Shown here piece by piece: positions 33,213 to 42,305 of a stretch of 64,000 nucleotides of DNA (positions within the stretch are counted from its first letter, which is position 1; each line of letters starts with the position of its first letter). The notes under the pieces are model-generated. The model worked only from the letters and a program-made list of their open reading frames with translations. It was not told the origin of the DNA and ran no database searches. Position numbers and translations under genes: made by a program. Source of the DNA: an uncultured Lachnospiraceae bacterium (GTDB lineage Bacteria; Bacillota; Clostridia; Lachnospirales; Lachnospiraceae); assembly GCA_910587085.1 (NCBI GenBank), contig CAJUMC010000004.1:1-64000 (forward strand), in the 5' to 3' direction.

Positions 33213-34883
33213 TCAGAACAGTCCTGTGATAACTCCCTCATCATTCACGTCGATCCGCTCCGCTGCCGGGGACTTCGACAGGCCCGGCATGGTCACGATC
33301 GCACCGGTCAGCGCCACGACAAAGCCCGCCCCCGCACACACATAAACCTCGCGGATATGGACGGTGAATCCGGAAGGCCGGCCGAGCCTGGACGGATCAT
33401 CCGACAGCGAATACTGCGTTTTCGCCATGCAGACAGGGAAGGAATCAAAACCAAGCTCCGCAAGACGGCTCAGCTGCTTTTTCGCCGCTGCGTCGAATGT
33501 CACGCCGTCCGCCCCGTAAATTTCCCGGGCAACGGTCTCGATTTTTTCCTTCAGGCTCAGATCATCCGCATACAGCGGACGGAAACGGCTCTCTTTTTGT
33601 TCCAGCGTCTCCAGCACCTTTTCGGCAAGCGCAACGCCGCCCTCGCCGCCTTTCCCCCACACCTCGGAGAGGGCAAACTCGCAGCTGCGCTCCTCGCAGA
33701 AGGCCTTGACAAACGCCAGCTCCGCATCCGTGTCGCTCACAAAGCGGTTCAGCGTCACGATGCACGGCACCCCGTACTTCTGAACATTTTCGATATGCTT
33801 TTCCAGATTGACGATCCCCCGCCGCAGTGCGTCCATATTCTCTGCCGAAAGCTCCTCCTTTAAAACTCCGCCGTTGTACTTGAGCGCGCGCACCGTCGCC
33901 ACAAGCACCACGGCATCCGGCTTCAGGCCGGCCATGCGGCATTTGATATCAAAAAACTTTTCCGCGCCGAGATCCGCGCCGAAGCCCGCCTCGGTAATTA
34001 CATAATCCGCCAGCTTCAGGGCCGTCTTTGTCGCGCGGACAGAATTGCAGCCGTGCGCAATATTTGCAAACGGACCGCCGTGTACGATTGCCGGAGTGTT
34101 CTCCAGCGTCTGAATCAGATTCGGCCGGATCGCGTCCTTCAGCAGCGCCGCCATTGCACCGACCGCTTTCAGATCGGCCGCCGTCACCGGCTTTCCGTCA
34201 AATGTGTACGCTGCAATTATCCTTGCCAGCCGCTTTTTCAGATCCTCCATATCGTCCGCGAGGCACAAAATCGCCATAATCTCCGAGGCAACCGTGATAA
34301 CAAAGTGATCTTCGCGCACAACGCCGTCCGTTTTTTTCCCCAGGCCGATCACAATATTGCGCAGCGCGCGGTCGTTCATGTCCTCGCAGCGCTTCCACGC
34401 AATCTGATTCGGATCAATATTCAGCGCGTTTCCCTGCATAAGGTGGTTGTCAAGCATTGCCGCAAGCAGATTGTTGGCGGAAGTAACCGCATGAAAATCT
34501 CCGGTAAAGTGAAGGTTCAGATCTTCCATCGGCACAACCTGCGCCATCCCGCCGCCGGCCGCCCCGCCCTTGATGCCGAAGCACGGCCCGAGCGAAGGCT
34601 CCCGCAGCGCAATCACGGCCTTTTTTCCCAGTCTGCCGAACGCCTGCCCGAGTCCTACCGTCGTTGTGGTCTTGCCCTCCCCGGCCGGCGTCGGATTGAC
34701 CGCCGTCACAAGCACAAGCCTTCCGTCGCTCCTGCCCTCAAGCTTTGCATAGAGACTATCAGAAAACTTTGCCTTGTATTTTCCGTAATAGTCCAGATCC
34801 TCCTCGCTGATTCCGAGCTTTTCCGCCACTCTTCCGATCGGCTGCATGCTGGCCGCCTGAGCAATTTCAATGTCTGATTTCAT
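33213..34883 (-). CDS. fhs: Formate-tetrahydrofolate ligase
   Basis: A 556-residue enzyme making 10-formyl-THF from formate, ATP and THF, feeding purines, formyl-Met and, in acetogens, the methyl branch of the Wood-Ljungdahl pathway. Visible are TPAGEGKTTTTVGLGQA (ATP site), REPSLGPCFGIKGGAAGGG, GDFHAVTSANNLL and EVYVCAGAGFVVALTGAI near the end. The length is normal for the family. ATG 34883 follows GGAAGG; the longer frame to 35021 is a run-on. It is monocistronic, with an extended -10 upstream and a terminator downstream. Confidence 0.97.
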   Translation of the reverse strand: MKSDIEIAQAASMQPIGRVAEKLGISEEDLDYYGKYKAKFSDSLYAKLEGRSDGRLVLVTAVNPTPAGEGKTTTTVGLGQAFGRLGKKAVIALREPSLGPCFGIKGGAAGGGMAQVVPMEDLNLHFTGDFHAVTSANNLLAAMLDNHLMQGNALNIDPNQIAWKRCEDMNDRALRNIVIGLGKKTDGVVREDHFVITVASEIMAILCLADDMEDLKKRLARIIAAYTFDGKPVTAADLKAVGAMAALLKDAIRPNLIQTLENTPAIVHGGPFANIAHGCNSVRATKTALKLADYVITEAGFGADLGAEKFFDIKCRMAGLKPDAVVLVATVRALKYNGGVLKEELSAENMDALRRGIVNLEKHIENVQKYGVPCIVTLNRFVSDTDAELAFVKAFCEERSCEFALSEVWGKGGEGGVALAEKVLETLEQKESRFRPLYADDLSLKEKIETVAREIYGADGVTFDAAAKKQLSRLAELGFDSFPVCMAKTQYSLSDDPSRLGRPSGFTVHIREVYVCAGAGFVVALTGAIVTMPGLSKSPAAERIDVNDEGVITGLF

Positions 34884-34961
34884 AACACCGCGCCTTCCTT
34901 TCCTTTCCCGTAAAAGCTCTTCGCTCCCGGGACCGCTTTCGTCTGACCAATTCGTAGTGCC

Positions 34962-34970
34962 ATTATAGCA
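34962..34970 (-). promoter_or_regulatory. Extended -10 promoter of fhs
   Basis: On the minus strand TGCTATAAT gives TATAAT with the TG extension, about 80 bases before the start. The -35 region is weak (TTCCTT). Confidence 0.6.
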
Positions 34971-35094
34971 AAGACGGAAGAAAAAAGGAAGCATTTTCTT
35001 TTGCCCGCATCCGTACAGCATCCGTATATCAGCCGCAGAGCGCAGCAGATGCAGCTGCAGACCTGGGGATTACAGCAGTCGCCGAAGGCCTGCT

Positions 35095-35847
35095 CTACAG
35101 GGAGGTCGTTCCGCAGCTTAACATTTCTTTTTTCAGCCGCTTCATAATCTTTTTTTCCAGCCTCGATATGTAGGACTGCGAGATGCCGAGAAGATCCGCA
35201 ACCTCCTTCTGCGTGCGCTCCCGCCCGTCGCTGGTATTCAGCCCGAAGCGGAGCTTGACAATGATTTTTTCCCTCTCGCCGAGCTTTTCCAGCGCCTTGT
35301 ATAAAAGCTTTTTGTCCGCCTCCGCCTCGATGCTGCGGTAGATCCCGTCCTCCTCCGTTCCGAGGATATCGGAGAGCAGAAGCTCGTTTCCGTCCCAGTC
35401 CACATTCAGCGGCTCGTCAATGGAAACCTCCATTTTCAGCTTGCTGTTCCGCCTCAGATACATCAGGATCTCGTTCTCGATGCAGCGGGATGCGTAGGTC
35501 GCCAGCTTAATGTTTTTGGCCGGGTTAAAGGTATTGATCGCCTTCATCAGCCCGATCGTTCCGATGGAAATCAGATCCTCCACCCCGACCCCGGTATTGT
35601 CAAATTTCTTTGCTATGTAGACAACAAGCCTGAGATTATGTTTTGCCAGCACTGCCCGTGCTGTCGAATCCTCCGACGTGCCGAGCAGCGAGAGCGCATC
35701 CGCCTCCTGGGTCGGGCTTAACGGGGCCGGCAGAATCTCCGAGCCGCCTATGTAATGGATATCTCCTTTTTTCCGGAACAGCATCGCCAGCAGATTCGGC
35801 TTCATGCGAAGCTGGAATTTGTTCGGCAGTACAATTTTAAAAAGCAT
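35095..35847 (-). CDS. sigE: Sporulation sigma factor SigmaE precursor
   Basis: A 250-residue sigma-70 family factor of the mother cell. The N-terminal part up to residue 30 (LPNKFQLRMKPNLLAMLF, then KKGDIHYIGG) is the membrane-associated pro-sequence removed by SpoIIGA. Region 2 (DLISIGTIGLMKAINTF, KLATYASRCIENEILMYLRR) and region 4 (QKEVADLLGISQSYISRLEKKI) are clear. It lies 15 bases after spoIIGA, in the standard spoIIG order. The usual next gene, sigG, is not here; fhs follows instead. Confidence 0.97.
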   Translation of the reverse strand: MLFKIVLPNKFQLRMKPNLLAMLFRKKGDIHYIGGSEILPAPLSPTQEADALSLLGTSEDSTARAVLAKHNLRLVVYIAKKFDNTGVGVEDLISIGTIGLMKAINTFNPAKNIKLATYASRCIENEILMYLRRNSKLKMEVSIDEPLNVDWDGNELLLSDILGTEEDGIYRSIEAEADKKLLYKALEKLGEREKIIVKLRFGLNTSDGRERTQKEVADLLGISQSYISRLEKKIMKRLKKEMLSCGTTSL

Positions 35848-35862
35848 ATTTTCCTTCCTTTC

Positions 35863-36693
35863 TCATTCCGATATGAAATCCGGCAATAAATCCGGATGCA
35901 AAATCATTTGATATTCCGTCCTCCCTGCCTCGAAATCCGCGCAGACCGCCACAACTCTGCCAGGTCTTACTTCTCCCTGCGGGAGAAAAAGCGCCAGCCC
36001 GGACAGCTCGGTTCCCTCCAGAATTCCCTCCCGGTTCCCGACCGAACGGAACGGAACAAACCGGCTTTTCTGCGGCTCCGCTTTCAGTCCCTCACGCACC
36101 GCGCTGATCAGCGCCCGGTCGGTGAGCAGAACAACCGGGCGGCCGCCGAACGGTTCATAAAGACAATTCCCCGTATCCAGCAGCCCGCGGCAGTGCACCT
36201 CGCGTCCGAACAGATGAAATTTCACCGGATAAATCCGGCGTTTTCTATTCTCCTGCCGCCTCGAACGGACAAACAGAATGCATCCTGTTCCTGCTGCCGT
36301 TACTGCGGCAAGACCTGCTGCGGAAAGGGAAAGCCTGCTCTCCCGTATTCCCCACTGTCCGAGCAGCGCCGTGCCGAAGCCGGAAATCATTCCGCCCAGC
36401 ACAAAGGCGACGGCAAGCAGAACAGTCCCTCTGTGCAGCACGGTTCTTCCGTCTCCGCCGAATGCCATCCAGGCCAGCAGCCATGCGCAGGCCAGAAGGC
36501 CGGCAACTGCAGCAATGCCCTGCAGCCGGAGAAACACCGGGATACAGGCTGCAGCTCCCCCGGCGGCGGACGCAGCCAATCTTCTGCCGCACCCGGCGCC
36601 GCTTTTCAGGAATCGTTCCGTCAGGGTCAGCAGCAGATAATCCATGGTGAAATTGACAAGAAATATCAAATCAAGATACACCGTTTGTTTCAT
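35863..36693 (-). CDS. spoIIGA: Pro-SigmaE processing protease
   Basis: A 276-residue membrane aspartic protease. Five hydrophobic helices fill residues 5-140, followed by a cytoplasmic domain containing GLLDTGNCLYEPFGGRPV, the DTGN motif with the catalytic Asp. It cuts pro-SigmaE at the septum after a forespore signal. It forms an operon with sigE, downstream of ftsZ. The promoter at 36820-36852 has the long spacer expected for a Spo0A-activated gene. Confidence 0.95.
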   Translation of the reverse strand: MKQTVYLDLIFLVNFTMDYLLLTLTERFLKSGAGCGRRLAASAAGGAAACIPVFLRLQGIAAVAGLLACAWLLAWMAFGGDGRTVLHRGTVLLAVAFVLGGMISGFGTALLGQWGIRESRLSLSAAGLAAVTAAGTGCILFVRSRRQENRKRRIYPVKFHLFGREVHCRGLLDTGNCLYEPFGGRPVVLLTDRALISAVREGLKAEPQKSRFVPFRSVGNREGILEGTELSGLALFLPQGEVRPGRVVAVCADFEAGRTEYQMILHPDLLPDFISE

Positions 36694-36819
36694 CTTTATC
36701 CTCTATATGCATGTTAATCACTTTATTGGAGTGCTTTTTCTGCCGCATATTTAGCCGGCGGAAGACGGTGATACGGTCTCCCTCACGGTTTTGTACGGCC
36801 TTGGATTGTCTTCCCGGAC

Positions 36820-36852
36820 ATTATAGCATGCGTTTTTGTCAGTATCTGTAAA
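36820..36852 (-). promoter_or_regulatory. Possible Spo0A-activated spoIIG promoter
   Basis: On the minus strand TTTACA (36847-36852) and a perfect TATAAT (36820-36825) are 21 bases apart. The B. subtilis spoIIG promoter also has an overlong spacer, used by Spo0A. Inside it, read on the plus strand, TTTGTCA (36835-36841) resembles a 0A box (TTTGTCGAA). The remaining gap from 36694 to 36982 shows no gene. Confidence 0.55.
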
Positions 36853-36982
36853 TTATGGTAAGGATTTCTGTAAGTCATCGCCAGAATACAGCAGAATAAA
36901 AGAATATTCGATTGCGTAAGATTGCGTAAAAAGCCCGCTTGGGCAGGCGGTATTTTTCTTTGCCAAAGTACCGTTTATACCG

Positions 36983-37023
36983 AAAAAAACAGGGCAGAAA
37001 AGGCTTCTCTCCCTCTTCTGCCC
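36983..37023 (-). terminator. Intrinsic terminator of ftsZ
   Basis: GGGCAGAA (36992-36999) pairs with TTCTGCCC (37016-37023), and on the minus strand a run of seven T follows. It separates the division cluster from spoIIGA. Confidence 0.88.
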
Positions 37024-37089
37024 CGCAGAATTATCCGTTTTCAGATGCAGCAGCCGTTGTTTTGCTGCGCCGGGCGGCATGTCCCGCTG

Positions 37090-38364
37090 TTATTTATGCC
37101 GGCCTTTCAGCAGAAACTCCGGAATTTTGATCCCGCCGTCGCGGTTTTCCGTGTTGCCGGTATTCACCGGAGCACCGTAGCCGGCCGGATTGCTTCCGGC
37201 GGACGGATTGTTTCTGACAGCCTGATTATTGGCACTGCCCGGCTGGCTGCCGCGGTATGTATCCTTCTGCGCAGCCGGATTTGTATAAGGCATCTGAGGC
37301 TGAGGCTGAGACTGGGAAACCGCTGGACGGATGCCGGTGCCGAAGGCTCCCGCCGGCTGCGTACTCTTGCCCGCCGGGCGGTTCAGGAAATCCGCGGTTT
37401 TGACTCTTGGCGCCTCCTCCTGCAGTCCGGTCGCGATTACGGTAATCTTGGCCTGATCCGGCGTTCCCTCGTCGTACACTGCGCCGAAAATAATCGTCGC
37501 GCTGTCCCCTGCCAGCTCCTGCACATAAGTTGCGGCATCGTTCGCCTCGATCAGGCTGATGTCCCCGGAAATATTGATGATGACATGCGTGGCCCCCTGG
37601 ATCGTCGTTTCGAGGAGCGGGCTGGTGATTGCCTGTTTTACAGCATCAATGCACTTGTCGTCCCCGCCGCCGAAGCCGATGCCGATATGGGCAATGCCCT
37701 TATCCTTCATGACAGTCTGAACATCCGCAAAATCAAGATTGATCAGGCCCGGAACATTGATCAGATCGGTGATGCCCTGCACGCCCTGCTGCAGAACCTC
37801 GTCCGCCTTGCGCAGTGCATCCGGCATCGTCGTCCGCCGATCCACGATTTCCAGCAGCTTGTCGTTCGGGATCACTATGAGCGTATCCACACTTTCCTTC
37901 AGACGCTCGATCCCGCTGATAGCGTTGTTCATGCGCTGTTTCGCCTCAAATTTAAACGGCTTGGTCACAATACCCACCGTCAGGATACCAAGGCTCTTTG
38001 CGATCTGTGCGACAACCGGAGCTGCTCCCGTGCCTGTCCCGCCCCCCATGCCGCAGGTGACAAACACCATATCATTGCCCTGGATAATCTCGGTCAGCTC
38101 GTCCCGGTTTTCCTCCGCCGCCTTCTCCCCCACTTCCGGCTGCGCTCCGGCGCCAAGACCCTTTGTAAGCTTTTCGCCGATCTGGATGCACTGCGGAGCC
38201 TTGCAGTTTTTCAAATGCTGCTTGTCCGTATTCACGCAGACAAATTTGACTCCCTGAATATTTTCCTCTATCATTCGGTTTACCGCGTTATTTCCGGCCC
38301 CGCCGACACCGACCACCAGAATTTTCGCTGACGCTTCCGATTCGTTTGTCCTGATCTCTAACAA
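37090..38364 (-). CDS. ftsZ: Cell division GTPase FtsZ
   Basis: A tubulin-like GTPase of 424 residues that forms the Z ring. The GTP signature GGGTGTGAAP near residue 100, the T7 loop NLDFADVQTVM and the T3 loop are present. A Gln/Pro/Asn-rich linker of about 90 residues ends in IKIPEFLLKGRHK, which contains the conserved C-terminal peptide. The start is decided by the ribosome site: AAGGAGGA lies seven bases before TTG 38364, whereas ATG 38388 has none, so the TTG is probably used. It has its own promoter at 38518-38546 and a terminator after it. Confidence 0.97.
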   Translation of the reverse strand: MLEIRTNESEASAKILVVGVGGAGNNAVNRMIEENIQGVKFVCVNTDKQHLKNCKAPQCIQIGEKLTKGLGAGAQPEVGEKAAEENRDELTEIIQGNDMVFVTCGMGGGTGTGAAPVVAQIAKSLGILTVGIVTKPFKFEAKQRMNNAISGIERLKESVDTLIVIPNDKLLEIVDRRTTMPDALRKADEVLQQGVQGITDLINVPGLINLDFADVQTVMKDKGIAHIGIGFGGGDDKCIDAVKQAITSPLLETTIQGATHVIINISGDISLIEANDAATYVQELAGDSATIIFGAVYDEGTPDQAKITVIATGLQEEAPRVKTADFLNRPAGKSTQPAGAFGTGIRPAVSQSQPQPQMPYTNPAAQKDTYRGSQPGSANNQAVRNNPSAGSNPAGYGAPVNTGNTENRDGGIKIPEFLLKGRHK

Positions 38365-38517
38365 AGTGCTTCCTCCTTCAATTCCCATATTAAAACAAGA
38401 AAAGCCCTCTGAAGTTTTACTGTCCGTCTGCTTTTCTACGCTTAATTTCCATTTATTTCCACGTCATGCGGCGCACCGGACCCCCTGGCCGGTAAACTCA
38501 CACTGACCCTACCTTAT

Positions 38518-38546
38518 ATAATAAAGTGAAATGCAAAAATAATCAA
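38518..38546 (-). promoter_or_regulatory. Promoter of ftsZ
   Basis: On the minus strand TTGATT (38541-38546) and TATTAT (38518-38523) are 17 bases apart, in the gap between ftsQ and ftsZ. It lets ftsZ be expressed separately from the rest of the cluster. Confidence 0.68.
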
Positions 38547-38588
38547 GCAGAATTTTATATTTCTTGCATTTTTTTCTCAAAAATCTTT

Positions 38589-39353
38589 TTACGGACTTTG
38601 CTGCGTTTCTTCTTCCAGAGGCTGTGCCGTTATCCTGTTATTTCCATTTTCGTAAAGAGTCATATCAATACGCAGACGTCTTCCCTCCGCAGATTCCAGC
38701 ACGGAGCCAAGCACTGCAAGTACCTCATCGTAATACTGCCGCTTTCCTAATATCACCTCGCAGCCCTGGGTGCGAAGTTCCACGGCATCATCCGGGCGAA
38801 ACCGGATTTCCTCCACGATAAGCTCCTGTTTTTCGATCAGGCGGGCAAGGTTTAAAATAACAGTAAACATTTCTTCCTTTTGTACTTTGAGCTGTTCATG
38901 CAGAACTATTCTTGAAAAATTAAGTCCTGTAATAACAGGTATATCTTCCAGCTTTATCCGCGAGCTTTCTACGACAATTCCGTCCCGATCAAAATACAGA
39001 TAGCTGCCCCGGTGCATTACGCAGCCGGTAATCCGCTTCTCATGCACTGTGATTCGGACAACGGAACGGTTCTTCCAATCCGTTTCCACTTTCTCCACAA
39101 AGGGGATCGGGTCGGCCCCCCACCACTTCATGCGCAGCCAGAACAGCACCGATACCCGATCCGTCGGCTTTGTCATAAGCAGTTCCTCCAGCTCCTGAGC
39201 GGTATATCTTGTATTACCCTCAATTTCAAGCTCCTTCAGCTCGAAGGTTTTGACAAATACAATGAATATCACCGCCAGCAGCAGGCAGAGATATAAAATT
39301 ACAGTGAACAGCCGCTTTCTTCCCCTGCGGCGCATCTGTGTTACTTTTCTCAT
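38589..39353 (-). CDS. ftsQ: Divisome protein FtsQ/DivIB
   Basis: A 254-residue bitopic protein: basic N-terminus, membrane helix VILYLCLLLAVIFIVFV (residues 18-36), a POTRA domain (LKELEIEGNTRYTAQELEEL) and a beta domain. It joins FtsL and DivIC to regulate septal wall synthesis. It sits between murA and ftsZ, the normal position. The ribosome site is weak, so ATG 39353 is uncertain by a few codons. Confidence 0.9.
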   Translation of the reverse strand: MRKVTQMRRRGRKRLFTVILYLCLLLAVIFIVFVKTFELKELEIEGNTRYTAQELEELLMTKPTDRVSVLFWLRMKWWGADPIPFVEKVETDWKNRSVVRITVHEKRITGCVMHRGSYLYFDRDGIVVESSRIKLEDIPVITGLNFSRIVLHEQLKVQKEEMFTVILNLARLIEKQELIVEEIRFRPDDAVELRTQGCEVILGKRQYYDEVLAVLGSVLESAEGRRLRIDMTLYENGNNRITAQPLEEETQQSP

Positions 39354-39503
39354 AATTTATTTCCAGCCAATCCGACCGTTTCGCGGTCTTTTTTCCCTCC
39401 GTAACATTTCTCTGACCTTTGCGTTCTTTTTCCGCCCGCTCGCCCTCCCCGGGACAAATGCCGTTCTCCCGCCTCTTTAAGAGGCTTGAAAAACCTTCTC
39501 TTT

Positions 39504-40760
39504 TCATTCCCCCTCATTCAGCGCCGCGCCAAGCCGCCTTAAGTCCCCTGCAACATCCTCGTAGCCCCGGTAAATATACTCCGCGCCGTCGATAATGGTT
39601 GTTCCCTCCGCGGCCAGAGCACCGACTACAAGAGCCGCTGCACCGCGCAGATCACGCGCTTCCACCCTGCCGCCCTGAAGCACCCGCACGCCGTTAACGA
39701 TCGCGCAGCTCTCGTCCAGATAAATATCGGCTCCCATCCGGTTGAATTCATTCACAATATGAAATCTCGACTCAAAAATTTTTTCCTCCAGCACGGTTGT
39801 GCCGTCTGCGCATACGGCGAGTGCCAGCAGCTGCGACTGCATATCCGTCGGAAATCCCGGATACGGAGCTGTACAAAGATAATCAAACGCCCGCAGCCGT
39901 CCCTTTTTCTTTACAAGAAGCCCCTCCTCGGTGCGGCGAATCACCGCCCCCGCAGCGGAGAGCACCTTTGTAACTGCGGACAGCTCCTCGGGACAGACGC
40001 GTTTAAGCAGCGCTTCCCCGCCGGCCGAAAGCACTGCCGCCATATAGGTACCGGCGACAATGCGGTCCGGCGGCACCTCAAAGCTGACCGCGTGCAGCGG
40101 CCTGCCTCCCTCGATTTCCAGATGCGCCGTTCCCCCGCCGGCAATCCCGGCACCGGCCCGGTTCAGAAAACGGCACAGCCAGACCACCTCGGGTTCGGCG
40201 GCCGCGTTGTGTATCCGGGTCGTCCCTTTCGCAAGCACCGCGGCCAGAATCGCGTTCTGCGTGGCTCCGACGGACGGAAACCGAAAGGAGATCTCGCCCC
40301 CTGTCAGCCGTTCCGCCTCACAGCACAGCAGCTCTTCCCCGAGCATTGTAATATCCGCCCCAAGCTTTCGAAGCGCATAAAGATGCAGATCAATCGGCCG
40401 CTCCCCGATGGCGCAGCCGCCCGGCCGCGCCATTACGGCCCGTCTGCATCTCGCGAGCAGCGCTCCGAGCAGAAGCACGCAGGCCCTCGTCCTTTTTGTA
40501 CTCTCCGCCGGAATATCCGCCGGAACAACCTCGGATGCGTTGATGCAGAGCACCGTATCCTGCCAGCGGACCACGGCGCCGCAGGCGCGCAGCACTTCCG
40601 CCATCGCCTCCACATCCGAAATGCGCGGGCAGCCGGCAAGCTGCGTCTCGCCCGGCAGCAGCAGCGCGGCGGCCATCATCGGCAGAACCGCATTTTTCGA
40701 GCCCTGCACTGAGAGTTTACCGTACAGCGGGTTACCGCCGGATATTTTCAGGGAAGCCAT
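39504..40760 (-). CDS. murA: UDP-GlcNAc 1-carboxyvinyltransferase
   Basis: A 418-residue EPSP-synthase-like enzyme adding enolpyruvate to UDP-GlcNAc, the first committed step of peptidoglycan. The start motif KISGGNPLYGKLSVQGSKN and the loop ARPGGCAIGERPIDLHL, with catalytic Cys near 115 (the fosfomycin target), are clear. It lies between ftsW and ftsQ, where murG or murB is more usual in Firmicutes. ATG 40760 follows GAGGT. Confidence 0.95.
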   Translation of the reverse strand: MASLKISGGNPLYGKLSVQGSKNAVLPMMAAALLLPGETQLAGCPRISDVEAMAEVLRACGAVVRWQDTVLCINASEVVPADIPAESTKRTRACVLLLGALLARCRRAVMARPGGCAIGERPIDLHLYALRKLGADITMLGEELLCCEAERLTGGEISFRFPSVGATQNAILAAVLAKGTTRIHNAAAEPEVVWLCRFLNRAGAGIAGGGTAHLEIEGGRPLHAVSFEVPPDRIVAGTYMAAVLSAGGEALLKRVCPEELSAVTKVLSAAGAVIRRTEEGLLVKKKGRLRAFDYLCTAPYPGFPTDMQSQLLALAVCADGTTVLEEKIFESRFHIVNEFNRMGADIYLDESCAIVNGVRVLQGGRVEARDLRGAAALVVGALAAEGTTIIDGAEYIYRGYEDVAGDLRRLGAALNEGE

Positions 40761-40877
40761 GGCACATACCTCGAATCAAAAACTATATATCATTGTATGC
40801 GCACTGCCGTTTTTCGTGCCTGACTTTTTTCGCTCCCTCTCCCCATACAGCCGTTCCTGGCAGGCTGTTTCCGTTTT

Positions 40878-41039
40878 TATTTTCTCCTGCTGCCGTTCCG
40901 GGCCCGCTGGTTCCGTTTTGTTCTCCCGCCTATCGCCGTTCCGACCGCCGGTTCCGCTTTTGTTCTCCTGCTGCCGTTCCCGGCCCGCCGGTTCCGTTTT
41001 GTTCTCCCGCCTGCTGCCGTTCCGACCGCCGTTCCCGCT
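40878..41039. repeat. Two 81-bp tandem repeats after ftsW
   Basis: Two near-identical 81-bp units fill most of the gap between ftsW and murA (41039-40959 and 40958-40878), with degenerate partial copies on both sides. A minus-strand frame of 105 codons starting at GTG 41093 runs through them, encoding a Gly/Asn/Arg/Lys/Glu-rich chain with a 27-residue period. It has no convincing ribosome site, so I treat it as repeat DNA rather than a gene. It may vary in copy number. Confidence 0.72.
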
Positions 41040-41082
41040 TTTGTTCTTCTGCCTGCCGCCGTTTTGTACCCATTTCCTTCCG

Positions 41083-42228
41083 CTATCTCTCACCCTCGAT
41101 GCGATTCGAGACGCTCAGCACAATCCCGAGCTCCGCCATCAGCACAAGCAGCGAGCTGCCCCCGTAGCTGATAAACGGCAGCGGAATACCCGTGGACGGT
41201 ATGGTATTTGTTACCACGGCGACATTGATCAGCACCTGCACGGCAATATGCGCCATAACTCCCGTCGCAATCAGGCTTCCGTAGAGCTCCTGCGCGTTGA
41301 TCGCAATCAGGAAAATCCGCCACAGCAGCAGTACGAAAAGAAACAGCACAGCAAATGCTCCGACCATGCCGAGCTCTTCACAGATGACGGAAAAGATCAT
41401 ATCATTGTGTGCCTCCGGAATATAGCCAAGCTTCTGTATTCCCTGTCCAAGCCCCTTTCCGAAGAGTCCGCCGCTTGCAATGGCATAAAGACCCTGCAGA
41501 ATCTGATAGCCCTTCGGATGGTTTTCGATATCCATCCAGATATCAAACCGCTCCCCGCGGTAAGGAAAGAAAATAATCAGCAGGGCAAAGACCGCGACAA
41601 GCGCCAGCAGCCCCCACAGATAATAGCCTTTTTTCCGCGAGGATACAAAGCAGATCGAAACCAGAATTACGCCGGTGACGAGCGCAGTCGAAAAGTTCTC
41701 CCACGCAACCAGGCCGATCAGCGGCGCCATGATCAGGAGGATGCGGAAGAACCCCCGGATGCTGTCAAGCCTGCGCGGCGCGAGCTTCACCAGATAGGAC
41801 GTAAAAAGCAGCACGCAGATTTTTGTAATCTCTGACGGCTGGAATTTTCCCATACTGCCGAGCTCAATCCATCGCTGCGATCCTCCGGTAGACGCCCCGA
41901 ACAAAACAAGATAGAGCTGCAGCCCGAAACACATCAGATAGAGCAGAAAAATCGGCTTGACCGGCAGGAACGGCAGCCTGCTGACGTAGATGCGGTAGTC
42001 GATCTTGGAGATCGTCAGCATCACAACCGTTCCGACCGCAGCAAAGATCGCCTGCTTGCGCAGGAAGAGCGTCGGATCGTTGTAATATTTGTTTGCGTTG
42101 TAGTAGCTGACGCTGTACACCATCACCAGCCCGAAGCAGACAAGGAACAGCACCAGAAACAGCAGCGTGTAGTCGTAATATCTCCGCTTTTTTAGTTTTT
42201 TCCCCTGCTCCATCTCGTCTCTGGTCAT
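41083..42228 (-). CDS. ftsW: Septal peptidoglycan polymerase FtsW
   Basis: A 381-residue SEDS glycosyltransferase with about ten membrane helices that polymerises lipid II with its partner PBP. Conserved wording includes LGSMGKFQPSEITKI, YRGERFDIWMD, EAHNDMIFSVICEELG with the catalytic Asp nearby, and IPLPFISYGGSSLLVLM. ATG 42228 has GGAGG five bases upstream; ATG 42240 is the alternative. FtsW rather than RodA or SpoVE is inferred from the cluster position. Confidence 0.93.
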   Translation of the reverse strand: MTRDEMEQGKKLKKRRYYDYTLLFLVLFLVCFGLVMVYSVSYYNANKYYNDPTLFLRKQAIFAAVGTVVMLTISKIDYRIYVSRLPFLPVKPIFLLYLMCFGLQLYLVLFGASTGGSQRWIELGSMGKFQPSEITKICVLLFTSYLVKLAPRRLDSIRGFFRILLIMAPLIGLVAWENFSTALVTGVILVSICFVSSRKKGYYLWGLLALVAVFALLIIFFPYRGERFDIWMDIENHPKGYQILQGLYAIASGGLFGKGLGQGIQKLGYIPEAHNDMIFSVICEELGMVGAFAVLFLFVLLLWRIFLIAINAQELYGSLIATGVMAHIAVQVLINVAVVTNTIPSTGIPLPFISYGGSSLLVLMAELGIVLSVSNRIEGER

Positions 42229-42305
42229 CGCTTCCTCCATCCCATTTTCATAAATGCCGTCGCAGCTTCCTTCTCCGGCGCAAAAATACCTGTGCCCGGG
42301 CTTCT

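Noticed and set aside
36925..36955. Second terminator between ftsZ and spoIIGA
   Set aside because: The GC hairpin near GCCCGCTTGGGC is only four to five base pairs with competing pairings; the terminator at 36983 is sufficient.
40776..41093. 105-codon minus-strand gene between ftsW and murA
   Set aside because: Starts at GTG inside the ftsW stop region, has no clear ribosome site and consists of translated tandem repeat DNA.
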